A stretch of 12,711 bases of DNA, taken from the NCBI GenBank assembly GCA_937894665.1, contig CALAWF010000057.1:1-12711 (forward strand). Direction: 5' to 3'. The DNA comes from an uncultured bacterium (lineage in GTDB: Bacteria; Cyanobacteriota; Vampirovibrionia; Gastranaerophilales; Gastranaerophilaceae). The notes beneath the pieces were generated by a model. That model made no database searches. It was not told where the DNA came from and saw nothing but the letters and a program-made list of their open reading frames with translations. The position numbers and the translations under genes were made by a program. Of this stretch, positions 6,469 to 12,711 are shown piece after piece (position 1 is the first letter of the stretch; the number at the start of each line of letters is the position of its first letter).

Positions 6469-7134
6469 ATGAAAAAGTTTTTTGGCTTTACACTTGCTGA
6501 AGTATTAATTACTCTAGGAATAATAGGTGTTGTTGCTGCAATAACAATTCCGACATTAATGACTAAAATTTCAAATGCTCAAAATAAAACAAAGTTAAAA
6601 GCTGCATATTCTATTTTGAGTCGAGCCTTAAAACTTGCTCAGGAAGATGATGAAGACTGGAGAACTTGGGATTATTACCATAATCCTAAATGTACTCAAG
6701 ATATTTATAACAAACTTTCAAAATATATGAAGGTTGCTCAAAATTGTGGGATGTCTAATGATTGTTGGATGCAAACAAAGGCAAAAAATGGTCAAAATGC
6801 ACTTTATTCAAACTCAAATGGTTTGTGGGATGAATCTTATTCCTTTATTCTTATGGATGGTTTTGCTTTTGCTTTGGATATTTGGAATGATAATAATTTG
6901 CAAAATGTAGCAGGAGTTTCAACAAATAATTTAATTAATCCGTCAGCTACTCTTGTTATTGCAGTTGATGTGAATGGTAAATCTAGACCAAATACTTTAA
7001 GCAAAGATGTCTTTATGTTTGTGTTGACAGAAAAAGGCTTAATTCCATCTGGTGCTGGTGATAAAGGTAAAAACTGTGATGATAAATCTTCTAATAACAA
7101 TTGGGATTGTACGAGTAAGGCTCTAGGTCGATAA
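6469..7134 (+). CDS. Type IV prepilin / type II secretion pseudopilin-like protein
   Basis: The 221-residue protein starts with a short class III leader, MKKFFG, then FTLAEVLITLGIIGVVAAITIPTL. Prepilin peptidase would cut after Gly6 and methylate Phe7, and Glu11 is the conserved fifth residue of the mature protein. The hydrophobic helix spans about 7-30, anchors the precursor in the inner membrane and later packs in the filament core. The globular part has five cysteines (75, 93, 99, 203, 214). Its near-terminal stretch VDVNGKSRPNTLSKDVF (167-183) recalls the GspG/DVNG-type loop of major pseudopilins. AAGGAG precedes the ATG. No other secretion or pilus gene adjoins it; such orphan prepilins are, to my knowledge, frequent in Gastranaerophilales. 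Whether it is secreted, adhesive or part of a filament cannot be told. Confidence 0.9.
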   Translation: MKKFFGFTLAEVLITLGIIGVVAAITIPTLMTKISNAQNKTKLKAAYSILSRALKLAQEDDEDWRTWDYYHNPKCTQDIYNKLSKYMKVAQNCGMSNDCWMQTKAKNGQNALYSNSNGLWDESYSFILMDGFAFALDIWNDNNLQNVAGVSTNNLINPSATLVIAVDVNGKSRPNTLSKDVFMFVLTEKGLIPSGAGDKGKNCDDKSSNNNWDCTSKALGR

Positions 7135-7171
7135 TTTTCATTGTTACAATTGTTAACAAAAAGGGCAAAAG

Positions 7172-7200
7172 TTGCCATTTTCAGGCTTTTATATTATACT
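7172..7200 (+). promoter_or_regulatory. Sigma70-type promoter of rpsU
   Basis: TTGCCA (7172-7177), a 17-base spacer and TATACT (7195-7200, 5 of 6 to TATAAT) give a good consensus promoter. Transcription would start near 7207, about 34 bases before the rpsU ATG. A short 5-bp stem (GGCAA/TTGCC, 7164-7176) overlaps the -35 and may be fortuitous. No convincing terminator for the upstream prepilin gene is visible in this gap. Confidence 0.65.
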
Positions 7201-7240
7201 AAGTACATAACAATAAGCTATAAAGGTGGTGAAAATATAA

Positions 7241-7414
7241 ATGGCAGAAGTTAAAGTTGGCGAAAACGAAAGTATTGAAAGCGCTTTAAGACGTTTCAAG
7301 AAAAAAATCCAAAAAGCTGGCATTCTTTCAGAAGTAAAAAAACGTGAAAGATATGAAAAACCAAGCGTTAAAAGAAAACATAAATCTGAAGCTGCTCGTA
7401 AGAGAAAAGTATAG
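7241..7414 (+). CDS. rpsU: Small ribosomal subunit protein bS21
   Basis: A 57-residue, very basic protein, MAEVKVGENESIESALRRFK..., matches bS21 across its length: the N-terminal VKVGENESIESALRRFKKK motif, a central AGILSEVKKRERYEKPS block and a basic RKHKSEAARKRKV tail. In the 30S subunit bS21 sits near the platform by the anti-Shine-Dalgarno end of 16S rRNA and helps initiation. The ATG follows AAAGGTGGTGA. The gene is monocistronic here, with its own promoter and a strong terminator straight after the stop. It is short and easily missed by length cut-offs. Identification is secure. Confidence 0.95.
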   Translation: MAEVKVGENESIESALRRFKKKIQKAGILSEVKKRERYEKPSVKRKHKSEAARKRKV

Positions 7415-7430
7415 GATTTAATAATAATTT

Positions 7431-7466
7431 TAAAAAGGAGTTCTGATATTTCAGAACTCCTTTTTA
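7431..7466. terminator. Strong intrinsic terminator after rpsU (bidirectional)
   Basis: A perfect 16-bp stem (7431-7446 with 7451-7466), core GGAGTTCTGA / TCAGAACTCC, has a 4-base loop TATT. It is flanked by an A run on the left and a T run (7461-7465) on the right. It begins 17 bases after the rpsU stop. The A run on the left makes it equally able to end minus-strand transcripts from the gene ending at 7476. Confidence 0.93.
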
Positions 7467-7475
7467 GTATGAACA

Positions 7476-7760
7476 TTATATAATAGAAAATCCGACAATT
7501 GCATCAACGCAGATATTGAACCAGTCGTATTCTTTAAATGCGTGTAAGTTACATTCGCAAGTCTCTTCACAGTCGCAAAGTTCTTCAATACGTGCAATTT
7601 TTACATTTTTGAGCGAAATTAGACAGTTGTGGCAATTTTCGCATTTATTTTTGTATTCGTGAATTGTACCTATAATTTGTAAATGGTTGGTCAAAATTAA
7701 AACTCTGTTGCTGGAATTTTCTTCCATTATATTGTTTATTGATTCGCCTAAATTTTTCAT
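7476..7760 (-). CDS. Small Cys-rich protein of unknown function, possibly Sm-like fold with metal-binding loops
   Basis: I do not recognise this family with certainty. The 94 residues contain eight cysteines: CxxCxxC (40, 43, 46), CxCxxxCxC (62, 64, 68, 70) and C84. Between and around them are short beta-like stretches: RVLILTNHLQIIGTIHEY (19-36), CLISLKNVKIARI (46-58) and WFNICVDAIVGFSII (80-94). The order of a strand pair ending in a Gly-containing turn, an LKNV strand and a terminal hydrophobic strand loosely recalls small Sm/SH3-like barrels. The Cys clusters would then lie in the loops and could bind zinc or an Fe-S cluster; this is inference. No signal peptide. AAGGAG precedes the ATG (7760-7758). 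It lies downstream of the cdd pair on the same strand, 67 bases away, and its 3' end faces the rpsU terminator. Confidence 0.78.
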   Translation of the reverse strand: MKNLGESINNIMEENSSNRVLILTNHLQIIGTIHEYKNKCENCHNCLISLKNVKIARIEELCDCEETCECNLHAFKEYDWFNICVDAIVGFSII

Positions 7761-7827
7761 AATAAAAACTCCTTTCTATTGGTAGTTTTCTTCAATGAAA
7801 GAAGTTTTTTAATTGTCCAAATATCTA

Positions 7828-8061
7828 TTAAAATGATTTATTTTCAAAAATATTCTTATTTTTAAGTTTTTCTTTAGGTACAACAAGACCGCAATACTTG
7901 CATGCAAAGTACTCGTTGGAAGAATCTAAAGGTAGAAAAAGATGCTCACACTCGTCAGAATTTTCTTCTAATTCTGTTCCTGTTGTTTCCATTGGGTCAT
8001 AGTCATTTCTTTGAATTTTTTTATTTTTAAAAGCGTTGAATAAGAGTTCTAAAATATACAT
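7828..8061 (-). CDS. Small putative zinc-binding protein of unknown function
   Basis: This 77-residue protein starts 2 bases after the cdd stop codon, so it is very likely co-transcribed and translationally coupled with cdd; no clear ribosome binding site is present. Residues 1-12 (MYILELLFNAFK) are a short amphipathic or hydrophobic helix, followed by a polar acidic linker (20-37). C38-x-H40 and C54-x-x-C57 then form a probable zinc site around LFLPLDSSNEYFACKYCGLVV. The CKYCG knuckle is typical of zinc ribbons. The function is unknown and I know of no established link to cytidine deaminase; the pairing may be lineage-specific. An alternative internal start (Met24) is possible but also lacks a ribosome binding site. 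Confidence 0.75.
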   Translation of the reverse strand: MYILELLFNAFKNKKIQRNDYDPMETTGTELEENSDECEHLFLPLDSSNEYFACKYCGLVVPKEKLKNKNIFENKSF

Positions 8062-8063
8062 CT

Positions 8064-8447
8064 TTATAAAACAAATGTTTCAGGAAGAAGTTCGCTGATT
8101 GTGTATGGTCGAATTTCTTCACCAATCTTTTGAAGTACAACTGTATCTGGTTCTGCAAATTCAGAAATAACTTGTCTGCAAGCTCCACAAGGCATACATT
8201 TATCCTTTTTAGGGGAATAAATTGCAATAGCTTTAATTTTTCTTTCTCCATCAGCTATTGCACTACCTATTGCATTTCTTTCAGCACAAATTGTTAGACC
8301 ATAACTCCCATTTTCAAAATTACATCCGCAGTATGTTTTTCCTGTTGAGGTTAAAACACAAGCACCTACGGGAAACTTTGAATATGGAACATATGCGTTT
8401 TTAGATACTTCAATCGCTTTATCCATCAATTCTTTGTAATCAACCAT
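8064..8447 (-). CDS. cdd: Cytidine deaminase
   Basis: This 127-residue protein is the short, homotetrameric type of cytidine deaminase, which converts cytidine and deoxycytidine to uridine and deoxyuridine with release of ammonia in pyrimidine salvage. The zinc site is C54-A-E56 (within TICAERNAI) and C87-G-A-C90 (within MPCGACRQV). Glu56 is the proton shuttle, and NFEN at 43-46 is the nucleoside-binding stretch. VPYSKFPVGA (20-29) is the conserved N-terminal block. All three cysteine ligands are present, as in the Bacillus-type enzyme. AGAGGA precedes the ATG (8447-8445). A UMP kinase gene lies elsewhere in the window, but the two are not in one operon. Confidence 0.96.
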   Translation of the reverse strand: MVDYKELMDKAIEVSKNAYVPYSKFPVGACVLTSTGKTYCGCNFENGSYGLTICAERNAIGSAIADGERKIKAIAIYSPKKDKCMPCGACRQVISEFAEPDTVVLQKIGEEIRPYTISELLPETFVL

Positions 8448-8494
8448 GTTAAATCCTCTTTTCTTGCTTTTCTATTATACTCCTAATTCGCAAA

Positions 8495-8523
8495 ATTATA
8501 TCCCTTTATTAGATGAACGTAAA
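8495..8523 (-). promoter_or_regulatory. Predicted sigma70 promoter of cdd and the genes after it
   Basis: On the minus strand TTTACG (8523-8518, 4 of 6), a 17-base spacer and a perfect TATAAT (8500-8495) precede cdd, with a predicted start near 8488 and a leader of about 40 bases. A second perfect TATAAT lies at 8479-8474 without a recognisable -35. The rest of the gap up to 8602 shows no clear plus-strand promoter; the TATATATATT run at 8574-8583 is a possible -10 for the gene at 8603. Confidence 0.55.
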
Positions 8524-8602
8524 ATTTGTTAACATTTTTCTTTTTAGGTTAAAGTTTTTCTTGCTTTGTACCGTATATATATTTGTAAAACAAGGGTTTA
8601 CT

Positions 8603-9751
8603 ATGGACGTATCACGAATAGAAGCTATATCTCCTCGTCAAATTGATTGGCGAAGATTGACGGCAAATCAGATAATTAAATATCAAGAACAAGGAGTTGA
8701 TGTTCCGAGCCAATATATTCAATGGGCTCAGAATTTCGTCAATTCTATATATTCTGATGATGTAACAACATATGAAAAAGCTGTATCTGATACCAATACT
8801 TCACAGCCTTTGACAACAACTACAGATGCAACTGTTGAAAAATCCGATGATACTACTACGGTTGATGATTCTACAGAAAGCACTGAAGAGTCAAATAAGA
8901 CTGAGGCTCAAGCAAAAAGGGAAGCTCTTCAACAATCAGGGGCTAGTCTTGCAGAGCAGGCGGTTTCTTTTACTGCTGATAGTGAAGCCGGACGTAAATC
9001 TGTAAATGAATCTGCAAATATTATTACCGCAGCTCAAGAAGCCTCTGTTAATGAAATTCAAGAACTTGAAAATTATATGAGCGAATTGCTTGCAAAGGCA
9101 GAACAAACACAAAACGAGTTTAAAGATGAAATTTCAAAAATTAACAATGGTAAAAGTGATAAATCAACTTTTGCACAAATAAATAAACTACAACAAGAGT
9201 TACTACAAATGGGAACTCAAGGTCAAGCTCAGATTTCTTCAACTGAGTCGGATTTAATAGGGTTTGATTCATCTATAAATGCTCAATCCTCTACAATCGC
9301 TTCTGCTATTGATTTTGGCAGTGAAACTGTTACTATCGGAACCGAATTGTTGGATTTTGCTCGTCAGGGAGGTTTCTTCAAACTTCTTAGATATTTACCA
9401 ACTGCACGAACAGCAATTAATTCCGGAAATAATGCAATTTCTACTTCAGAAGAAACTTCAGCCCTTCAATCTGAGGCTCTAAATACAAATAATGCTAGTA
9501 AATCTACTGCTTCCGGTTTTAAAGTTCAACTTGAAGCTAAAACCGGTGTTGCTGCTTCTCCTGTTTCAGGTGGGGAGTCCGGTTCAAGAGAAAATTCTGA
9601 TACTGATAATTCTACAACCGAAAAGTCATCAAATAAATCAACAACCAGCAATGATAATACCGATTTATCCAATAATCAGAACGCAAGTTTAGATGAAATA
9701 TTGAAAAGAAAAATCAGACAAGGAGAATATGTTGACGGTGCTAATGTTTAA
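8603..9751 (+). CDS. Thr/Ser/Asp-rich helical protein of unknown function
   Basis: I do not recognise this family. From the ATG at 8603 it has 382 residues and no cysteine. A compact, conserved-looking N-terminal module (1-50: RIEAISPRQIDWRRLTANQI, then KYQEQGVDVPSQYIQWAQNF) precedes a Thr/Asp/Ser linker (51-100), a long helical segment with coiled-coil potential (101-210), and a less charged stretch (211-300) containing GGFFKLLRYLPTART (256-270). The tail is a Ser/Thr/Asn/Asp-rich low-complexity region (320-360) ending in SLDEILKRKIRQGEY. The start at 8603 has AAGGG seven bases upstream. An in-frame ATG at 8513 would add 30 hydrophobic residues containing Arg12 and Lys14, but it lacks a ribosome binding site and overlaps the cdd promoter. 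If that start were used, the protein could be membrane-anchored. Its 3' end overlaps rpe by 11 bases, tail to tail. Confidence 0.8.
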   Translation: MDVSRIEAISPRQIDWRRLTANQIIKYQEQGVDVPSQYIQWAQNFVNSIYSDDVTTYEKAVSDTNTSQPLTTTTDATVEKSDDTTTVDDSTESTEESNKTEAQAKREALQQSGASLAEQAVSFTADSEAGRKSVNESANIITAAQEASVNEIQELENYMSELLAKAEQTQNEFKDEISKINNGKSDKSTFAQINKLQQELLQMGTQGQAQISSTESDLIGFDSSINAQSSTIASAIDFGSETVTIGTELLDFARQGGFFKLLRYLPTARTAINSGNNAISTSEETSALQSEALNTNNASKSTASGFKVQLEAKTGVAASPVSGGESGSRENSDTDNSTTEKSSNKSTTSNDNTDLSNNQNASLDEILKRKIRQGEYVDGANV

Positions 9752-10388
9752 GGCTAGAGATTGCATCTTTGATATTCTCTGCTTTATAAATATAACTTCC
9801 CGCAACAAGTGAATTTGCTCCAAATTTTGTGCAGATTTTACCAGTTTTAGCGTTTATTCCTCCGTCAACTTGGATATATAAATTTTCTGGTGCGTGTTGC
9901 TTGATTAGCTTAATTTTTTCTGCACAATCTTCCATAAACTTTTGACCGCCAAAACCAGGTTCTACTGTCATAACTAAGACTAAATCCAAGTCTTGTAAAA
10001 ATTCTAAAATTTCTTCCGGTTGAGTTTTGGGCTTAATTGATAAACCGGCTTTAACTCCTAGTTCCTTAATTTCAGAAATTAAATTTTTTATATTTTCTTT
10101 TTTGACTGCTTCGTAGTGGAATGTCAAAATGTCTGCTCCCGCATTTGCAAAATCCTTGATATATTTTTCTGGATTCTCAATCATCAAATGGACATCGAGC
10201 GGTAGTTTTGTAACTTTTTTTATTGATTTAATAACCGGAATTCCAATTGTAATATTGGGAACAAAGTGTCCGTCCATAACGTCCACATGAATCCAGTCTG
10301 CACCATTATTTTCAACGAGTTGAATATCTCGTTCAAGATTTGCAAAATCAGCGGATAAAATGGATGGAGAAACGATAATTTTTGTCAT
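9741..10388 (-). CDS. rpe: Ribulose-phosphate 3-epimerase
   Basis: This 215-residue TIM-barrel enzyme interconverts ribulose 5-phosphate and xylulose 5-phosphate in the pentose phosphate pathway. Conserved elements are SPSILSADF (7-15), WIHVDVMDGHFVPN (32-45), DVHLMIENP (65-73), VEPGFGGQKF (142-151) and VDGGI (174-178). The divalent metal ligands expected at H34, D36, H67 and D175 are all present, with D36 and D175 the acid/base pair. The length is normal. The ATG lies one base beyond the rnc stop, with AGGA about 10 bases upstream, so it is probably the last gene of the pyrH-frr-cdsA-rnc-rpe transcript. Its last 11 bases overlap the convergent gene ending at 9751 and no terminator separates them. 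Confidence 0.97.
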   Translation of the reverse strand: MTKIIVSPSILSADFANLERDIQLVENNGADWIHVDVMDGHFVPNITIGIPVIKSIKKVTKLPLDVHLMIENPEKYIKDFANAGADILTFHYEAVKKENIKNLISEIKELGVKAGLSIKPKTQPEEILEFLQDLDLVLVMTVEPGFGGQKFMEDCAEKIKLIKQHAPENLYIQVDGGINAKTGKICTKFGANSLVAGSYIYKAENIKDAISSLKH

Positions 10389-10389
10389 T

Positions 10390-11073
10390 TTAGATAATTC
10401 CTAATTTTTTACATGCAGAATAAGCACATTTTTGTTCGGCTTCTTTTTTAGAAAGTCCTCTTTCTACAGCAAGGACTTCATCATTATATTTTACTTCGAT
10501 TTCAAATTCTTTTTTGTGTTCAGGTCCTAATTCTCTTAGAACGGTATAAACAGGTGTGTTTTTTGTTTTTCCTTGAGTATATTCTTGCAAAATTGCTTTT
10601 GCGTTGAATTTTTCAAAGTGGTCTTTTACATCATTTATATACGGTGTAAAAGTTTTTGCGATATATGCTTCTAATTCTTTGTATTTACCGTCAAGATAAT
10701 ATGCTCCAAGTGTTGCCTCAAAAGCACAGGCACAGATAGAATTTAGTTTTCTGCAACCTTGTTTTTCTTCGTGTTTACTCATTATGATGAGGTCTTGTAA
10801 GCCGTTTTTCTTTGCAATATCCGCAAGCGTGTTATCTGAAACAACAATACTTCTAATTTTAGATAACTGACCTTCTTGAAAATTGGGGAACATTTTAAAT
10901 AAGACGTCTGAAATTGTTAATTTTAGAACGGCATCTCCCAAAAATTCTAATCTTTCATAGCATTCGTTGTATGGCAAATCTTTTTCTTTTGTAAAAGAAG
11001 AATGTGTTAATGCGTATCTATAAGCATCTTTTGTAATTGTTTCAATTCCAAAAATATCTGCAACAGATTTCAT
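10390..11073 (-). CDS. rnc: Ribonuclease III
   Basis: This 227-residue endonuclease cleaves double-stranded RNA such as rRNA precursors. The N-terminal RNase III domain (about 1-150) contains the signature ERLEFLGDAVL (40-50), with acidic residues E40, E43 and D47. The C-terminal double-stranded RNA-binding domain runs 158-227 (AILQEYTQGK...KKEAEQKCAYSACKKL). In the second catalytic segment, CACAFEATLGAYYLD (114-128), E119 is present. However, the residue three before it, Asp in the usual ADAFEA pattern (E. coli D114), is Cys116 (codon TGT). One of the usual metal-binding acidic residues therefore appears substituted. The rest of the fold looks intact and the gene is not truncated, so it is probably functional. 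The start overlaps the cdsA stop by one base. Confidence 0.95.
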   Translation of the reverse strand: MKSVADIFGIETITKDAYRYALTHSSFTKEKDLPYNECYERLEFLGDAVLKLTISDVLFKMFPNFQEGQLSKIRSIVVSDNTLADIAKKNGLQDLIIMSKHEEKQGCRKLNSICACAFEATLGAYYLDGKYKELEAYIAKTFTPYINDVKDHFEKFNAKAILQEYTQGKTKNTPVYTVLRELGPEHKKEFEIEVKYNDEVLAVERGLSKKEAEQKCAYSACKKLGII

Positions 11074-11960
11074 TAGAACAATCCTTTCACAAAATTAGAT
11101 AATGTATGAATCCATTCTGTTTGGAATACAAAGCATTTGCAGAAATAGTACATAATAGGAATTGTTAAAATAAAACTATCTGTTCTATCTAAAAATCCGC
11201 CGTGTCCCGGAAGGCTATTTCCTGAATCTTTAACGCCTGCATCTCTTTTAATCAAAGATTCACAAAGGTCGCCTATTTGTGCAAAAATAGTAGAAATTAA
11301 ACCTGCACAAACTGCAACGTACCAGTGAATATCGATTAATAATAGAGTTTTCAGGTATATCCAAATAACTAAAGCACCTAAAACAGCAAAGAACATTCCA
11401 CCAAGTGAACCTTCAATTGTTTTATTTGGGCTAATTACCGGAGCCAGTTTATGTTTGCCGAATTTTGTCCCTATATAATACGCTCCAACATCTGTTAACA
11501 AAATAGATGTAAACATCAAAACAACAAATGCCAGACCGCTATCATATTTAGCACAAGATAAATCTCTTAAAAAGATTAAATGAAGCGGAAACCATCCGCA
11601 ATATACCATACCAAGAAGTGTTGTTGCAACATTGGCAATGTAAGGTTGACGACCTCTAAACAGAACCCACATAAATGAGCACATTGCACAAATAGTAAGA
11701 GTTATTGCTACAAGGTCAAATCTTTTGAAATATACTACGGATGCTAAAATCGCTTCTGTAAAATAGATGACTTTTAAACTTGGATAAAAACCTTTGTGGT
11801 TTAGCATTTTAACGTATTCTTTTGAACCAAAAAATAGCATAACGGCAAGCATGCATAATAATGCTAAATCTCCCCAAATAATGCATAACATTACAAGAGT
11901 TCCCATTGCAAATCCTGTGAGCATTCTTGTTGCGTTTTTATTCAAGCCTAAATTAATCAT
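11073..11960 (-). CDS. cdsA: Phosphatidate cytidylyltransferase (CDP-diacylglycerol synthase)
   Basis: This 295-residue polytopic inner-membrane enzyme makes CDP-diacylglycerol from phosphatidic acid and CTP, the branch point for phospholipid synthesis. About eight hydrophobic segments are visible (roughly 15-45, 63-78, 83-101, 110-131, 142-163, 189-208, 212-230, 263-278). Conserved blocks are SPNKTIEGSLGG (177-188) and the family signature from D231 (DLCESLIKRDAGVKDSGN) to PGHGGFLDRTDS (251-262), holding the metal- and CTP-binding Asp residues. ATG and stop codons overlap frr and rnc by one base each, indicating translational coupling. The neighbouring order frr-cdsA is common across bacteria, although uppS, often found between them, is absent here. 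Confidence 0.96.
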   Translation of the reverse strand: MINLGLNKNATRMLTGFAMGTLVMLCIIWGDLALLCMLAVMLFFGSKEYVKMLNHKGFYPSLKVIYFTEAILASVVYFKRFDLVAITLTICAMCSFMWVLFRGRQPYIANVATTLLGMVYCGWFPLHLIFLRDLSCAKYDSGLAFVVLMFTSILLTDVGAYYIGTKFGKHKLAPVISPNKTIEGSLGGMFFAVLGALVIWIYLKTLLLIDIHWYVAVCAGLISTIFAQIGDLCESLIKRDAGVKDSGNSLPGHGGFLDRTDSFILTIPIMYYFCKCFVFQTEWIHTLSNFVKGLF

Positions 11961-12526
11961 TATACTGTCATAACCTCTTTTTCTTTAACAGATACTGCAC
12001 TATCAATATTTGCAGTGTATTTGTTTGTTAATTTTTGAATTTTATCTTGATTATCTTTTACCATATCTTCTGGAAGATTTTCACTTTTTTCAAGTTTTTT
12101 AAGGTTGTCAGTCATATCACGACGAATATTTCTAACCGCAACTTTAGCATCTTCACCAAGTTTTTTTACATCTTTAGCAATTTCTTTTCTTCTATCTTCT
12201 GTTAGAGGAGGGAAAGGAAGTCTGATACAGATACCATCGCTATTAGGAGTGATACCGATTTCAGCTTTAATAATTGCTTTTTCAATTTCTTTCATAATTG
12301 TCTTGTCATAAGGTGTAATAACAAGAGTTGTACCATCTTGAACTGATACTTGAGACATTTGTCTTAGTGGAGTAGGAGCTCCATAATATTCAACAAGAAC
12401 TTTGTCCAAGATTCCAGGGTTTGCTCTACCAGAACGGATAGAACCAAATTCTTTTTGAAGCTGTGCTACAGCTTTTTCCATTTTTTCTTCTCCGAATAAA
12501 AATAATTCATCTAAAGATTCTGACAT
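11960..12526 (-). CDS. frr: Ribosome recycling factor
   Basis: This 188-residue, tRNA-shaped protein works with EF-G to split post-termination ribosomes. Both domains are present: the three-helix bundle built from about 1-30 and 107-185 (EKAVAQLQKEFGSIRSGRANP at the start, LTEDRRKEIAKDVKKLGEDA and VRNIRRD later) and the beta domain at 31-106 (VEYYGAPTPLRQMSQVSV, TPYDKT, IGITPNSDG, IRLPFPPLT). It is full length. The ATG (12526-12524) follows AGAGGT, 27 bases after the pyrH stop codon. The pyrH-frr pairing is near-universal in bacteria and supports the assignment. Confidence 0.97.
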   Translation of the reverse strand: MSESLDELFLFGEEKMEKAVAQLQKEFGSIRSGRANPGILDKVLVEYYGAPTPLRQMSQVSVQDGTTLVITPYDKTIMKEIEKAIIKAEIGITPNSDGICIRLPFPPLTEDRRKEIAKDVKKLGEDAKVAVRNIRRDMTDNLKKLEKSENLPEDMVKDNQDKIQKLTNKYTANIDSAVSVKEKEVMTV

Positions 12527-12553
12527 TTCTTACCTCTTTCGTCTGTCTATTTA

Positions 12554-12711
12554 CTAATTAATATATGTTCCTATTTCTTGACCATTTAGGACTTCTTTAA
12601 TTCCATCTTGTTTTTTGAAATCAAATACAACAATTGGAATATTGTTTTGTTTACACAATGCACAAGCTGATGTGTCCATAACTTTCAAACCATTTTTGAT
12701 AATGTCATCAT
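12554..12711 (-). CDS. pyrH: UMP kinase, C-terminal part (5' end outside window)
   Basis: The last 51 codons of a gene entering from the right edge read DDIIKNGLKVMDTSACALCK, then QNNIPIVVFDFKKQDGIKEV and LNGQEIGTYIN, followed by TAG. This matches the C-terminal end of bacterial UMP kinase (LKVMD.TA...C...N.PI.VF......I...L.GE.IGT). The enzyme phosphorylates UMP to UDP with ATP in pyrimidine synthesis and is a cytoplasmic hexamer. Only the tail is visible, so catalytic residues cannot be checked. It heads the cluster pyrH-frr-cdsA-rnc-rpe as seen in this window. Confidence 0.92.
   Translation of the reverse strand, partial: DDIIKNGLKVMDTSACALCKQNNIPIVVFDFKKQDGIKEVLNGQEIGTYIN

Noticed and set aside
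7141..7159. Hairpin TTGTTA/TAACAA after the prepilin gene
   Set aside because: Six-bp stem followed by A residues rather than a T run, so not an intrinsic terminator on the plus strand.
6837..7178. Minus-strand open frame inside the prepilin-like gene
   Set aside because: Antisense shadow of a well supported gene with a clear prepilin leader.
7189..7476. Minus-strand open frame of 95 residues across rpsU and its terminator
   Set aside because: It is antisense to rpsU and reads through a perfect intrinsic terminator; composition is that of a shadow.
7780..7815. CTTC...GAAG stem with a T run between the two small minus-strand genes
   Set aside because: Only four paired bases; likely chance.
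8027..8251. Second minus-strand open frame overlapping cdd and the next small gene
   Set aside because: Out of frame with cdd, which has all its catalytic motifs; no independent start signal.
8513..8602. Upstream start giving a hydrophobic N-terminus to the protein at 8603
   Set aside because: No ribosome binding site, charged residues break the hydrophobic stretch, and it overlaps the predicted cdd promoter; kept only as an alternative.
9279..9692. Two Leu-rich plus-strand open frames (9279-9482 and 9492-9692)
   Set aside because: Alternate-frame shadows of the 382-residue gene.
12105..12311. Plus-strand open frame within frr
   Set aside because: Antisense shadow of a secure ribosome recycling factor gene.

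Overview
The window is AT-rich, low-GC bacterial DNA packed with short intergenic gaps (none over about 175 bases) and clear AAGGA / AGAGG-type ribosome binding sites. The best guess at the host is a gut, non-photosynthetic relative of Cyanobacteria (Vampirovibrionia/Melainabacteria, Gastranaerophilales type). That is an inference from protein style: a prepilin beginning MKKFFGFTLAEVLITLGIIG with a DVNG...PN...KDVF tail, a stand-alone S21 gene, a fermentative four-subunit 2-oxoacid:ferredoxin oxidoreductase and several lineage-style small hypothetical proteins. No marker in the window proves it.

Layout. (1) Positions 1-2912, minus strand: one uninterrupted frame encoding the first 970 residues of a very long coiled-coil protein whose C-terminus lies beyond the left edge. 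(2) 3087-5686, plus strand: a complete korD-korA-korB-korC operon (ferredoxin, alpha, beta, gamma) from an extended -10 promoter; this enzyme oxidatively decarboxylates 2-oxoacids to acyl-CoA and passes the electrons to ferredoxin. A small basic helical protein of unknown role follows (5769-6002). (3) 6006-7134: an Xre-type repressor-like gene (minus) diverges from a prepilin-like gene (plus) across a 142-base control region crowded with exact palindromes that sit on both predicted promoters. (4) 7241-7466: rpsU with its own sigma70-like promoter and a strong intrinsic terminator. (5) 7476-8447, minus: a Cys-rich small protein of unknown function, a CxH...CxxC small protein, and cytidine deaminase. 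(6) 8603-9751, plus: a Thr/Ser/Asp/Asn-rich protein of unknown function whose last 11 bases overlap the next, convergent gene. (7) 9741-12711, minus: a tight housekeeping cluster transcribed as pyrH (partial) - frr - cdsA - rnc - rpe, with 1-base overlaps or gaps between the last four. It links UMP kinase, ribosome recycling, CDP-diacylglycerol synthesis, RNA processing and the pentose phosphate pathway.

Most of the window is ordinary metabolism and housekeeping. The parts most worth a second look are the palindrome-rich Xre/prepilin control region, the giant coiled-coil protein with a recurring (K/Q)EDI-type motif, an RNase III in which one of the usual metal-binding acidic residues reads as Cys, and the small Cys-rich protein at 7476-7760. 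No CRISPR array, tRNA, rRNA, IS element or phage gene was seen.
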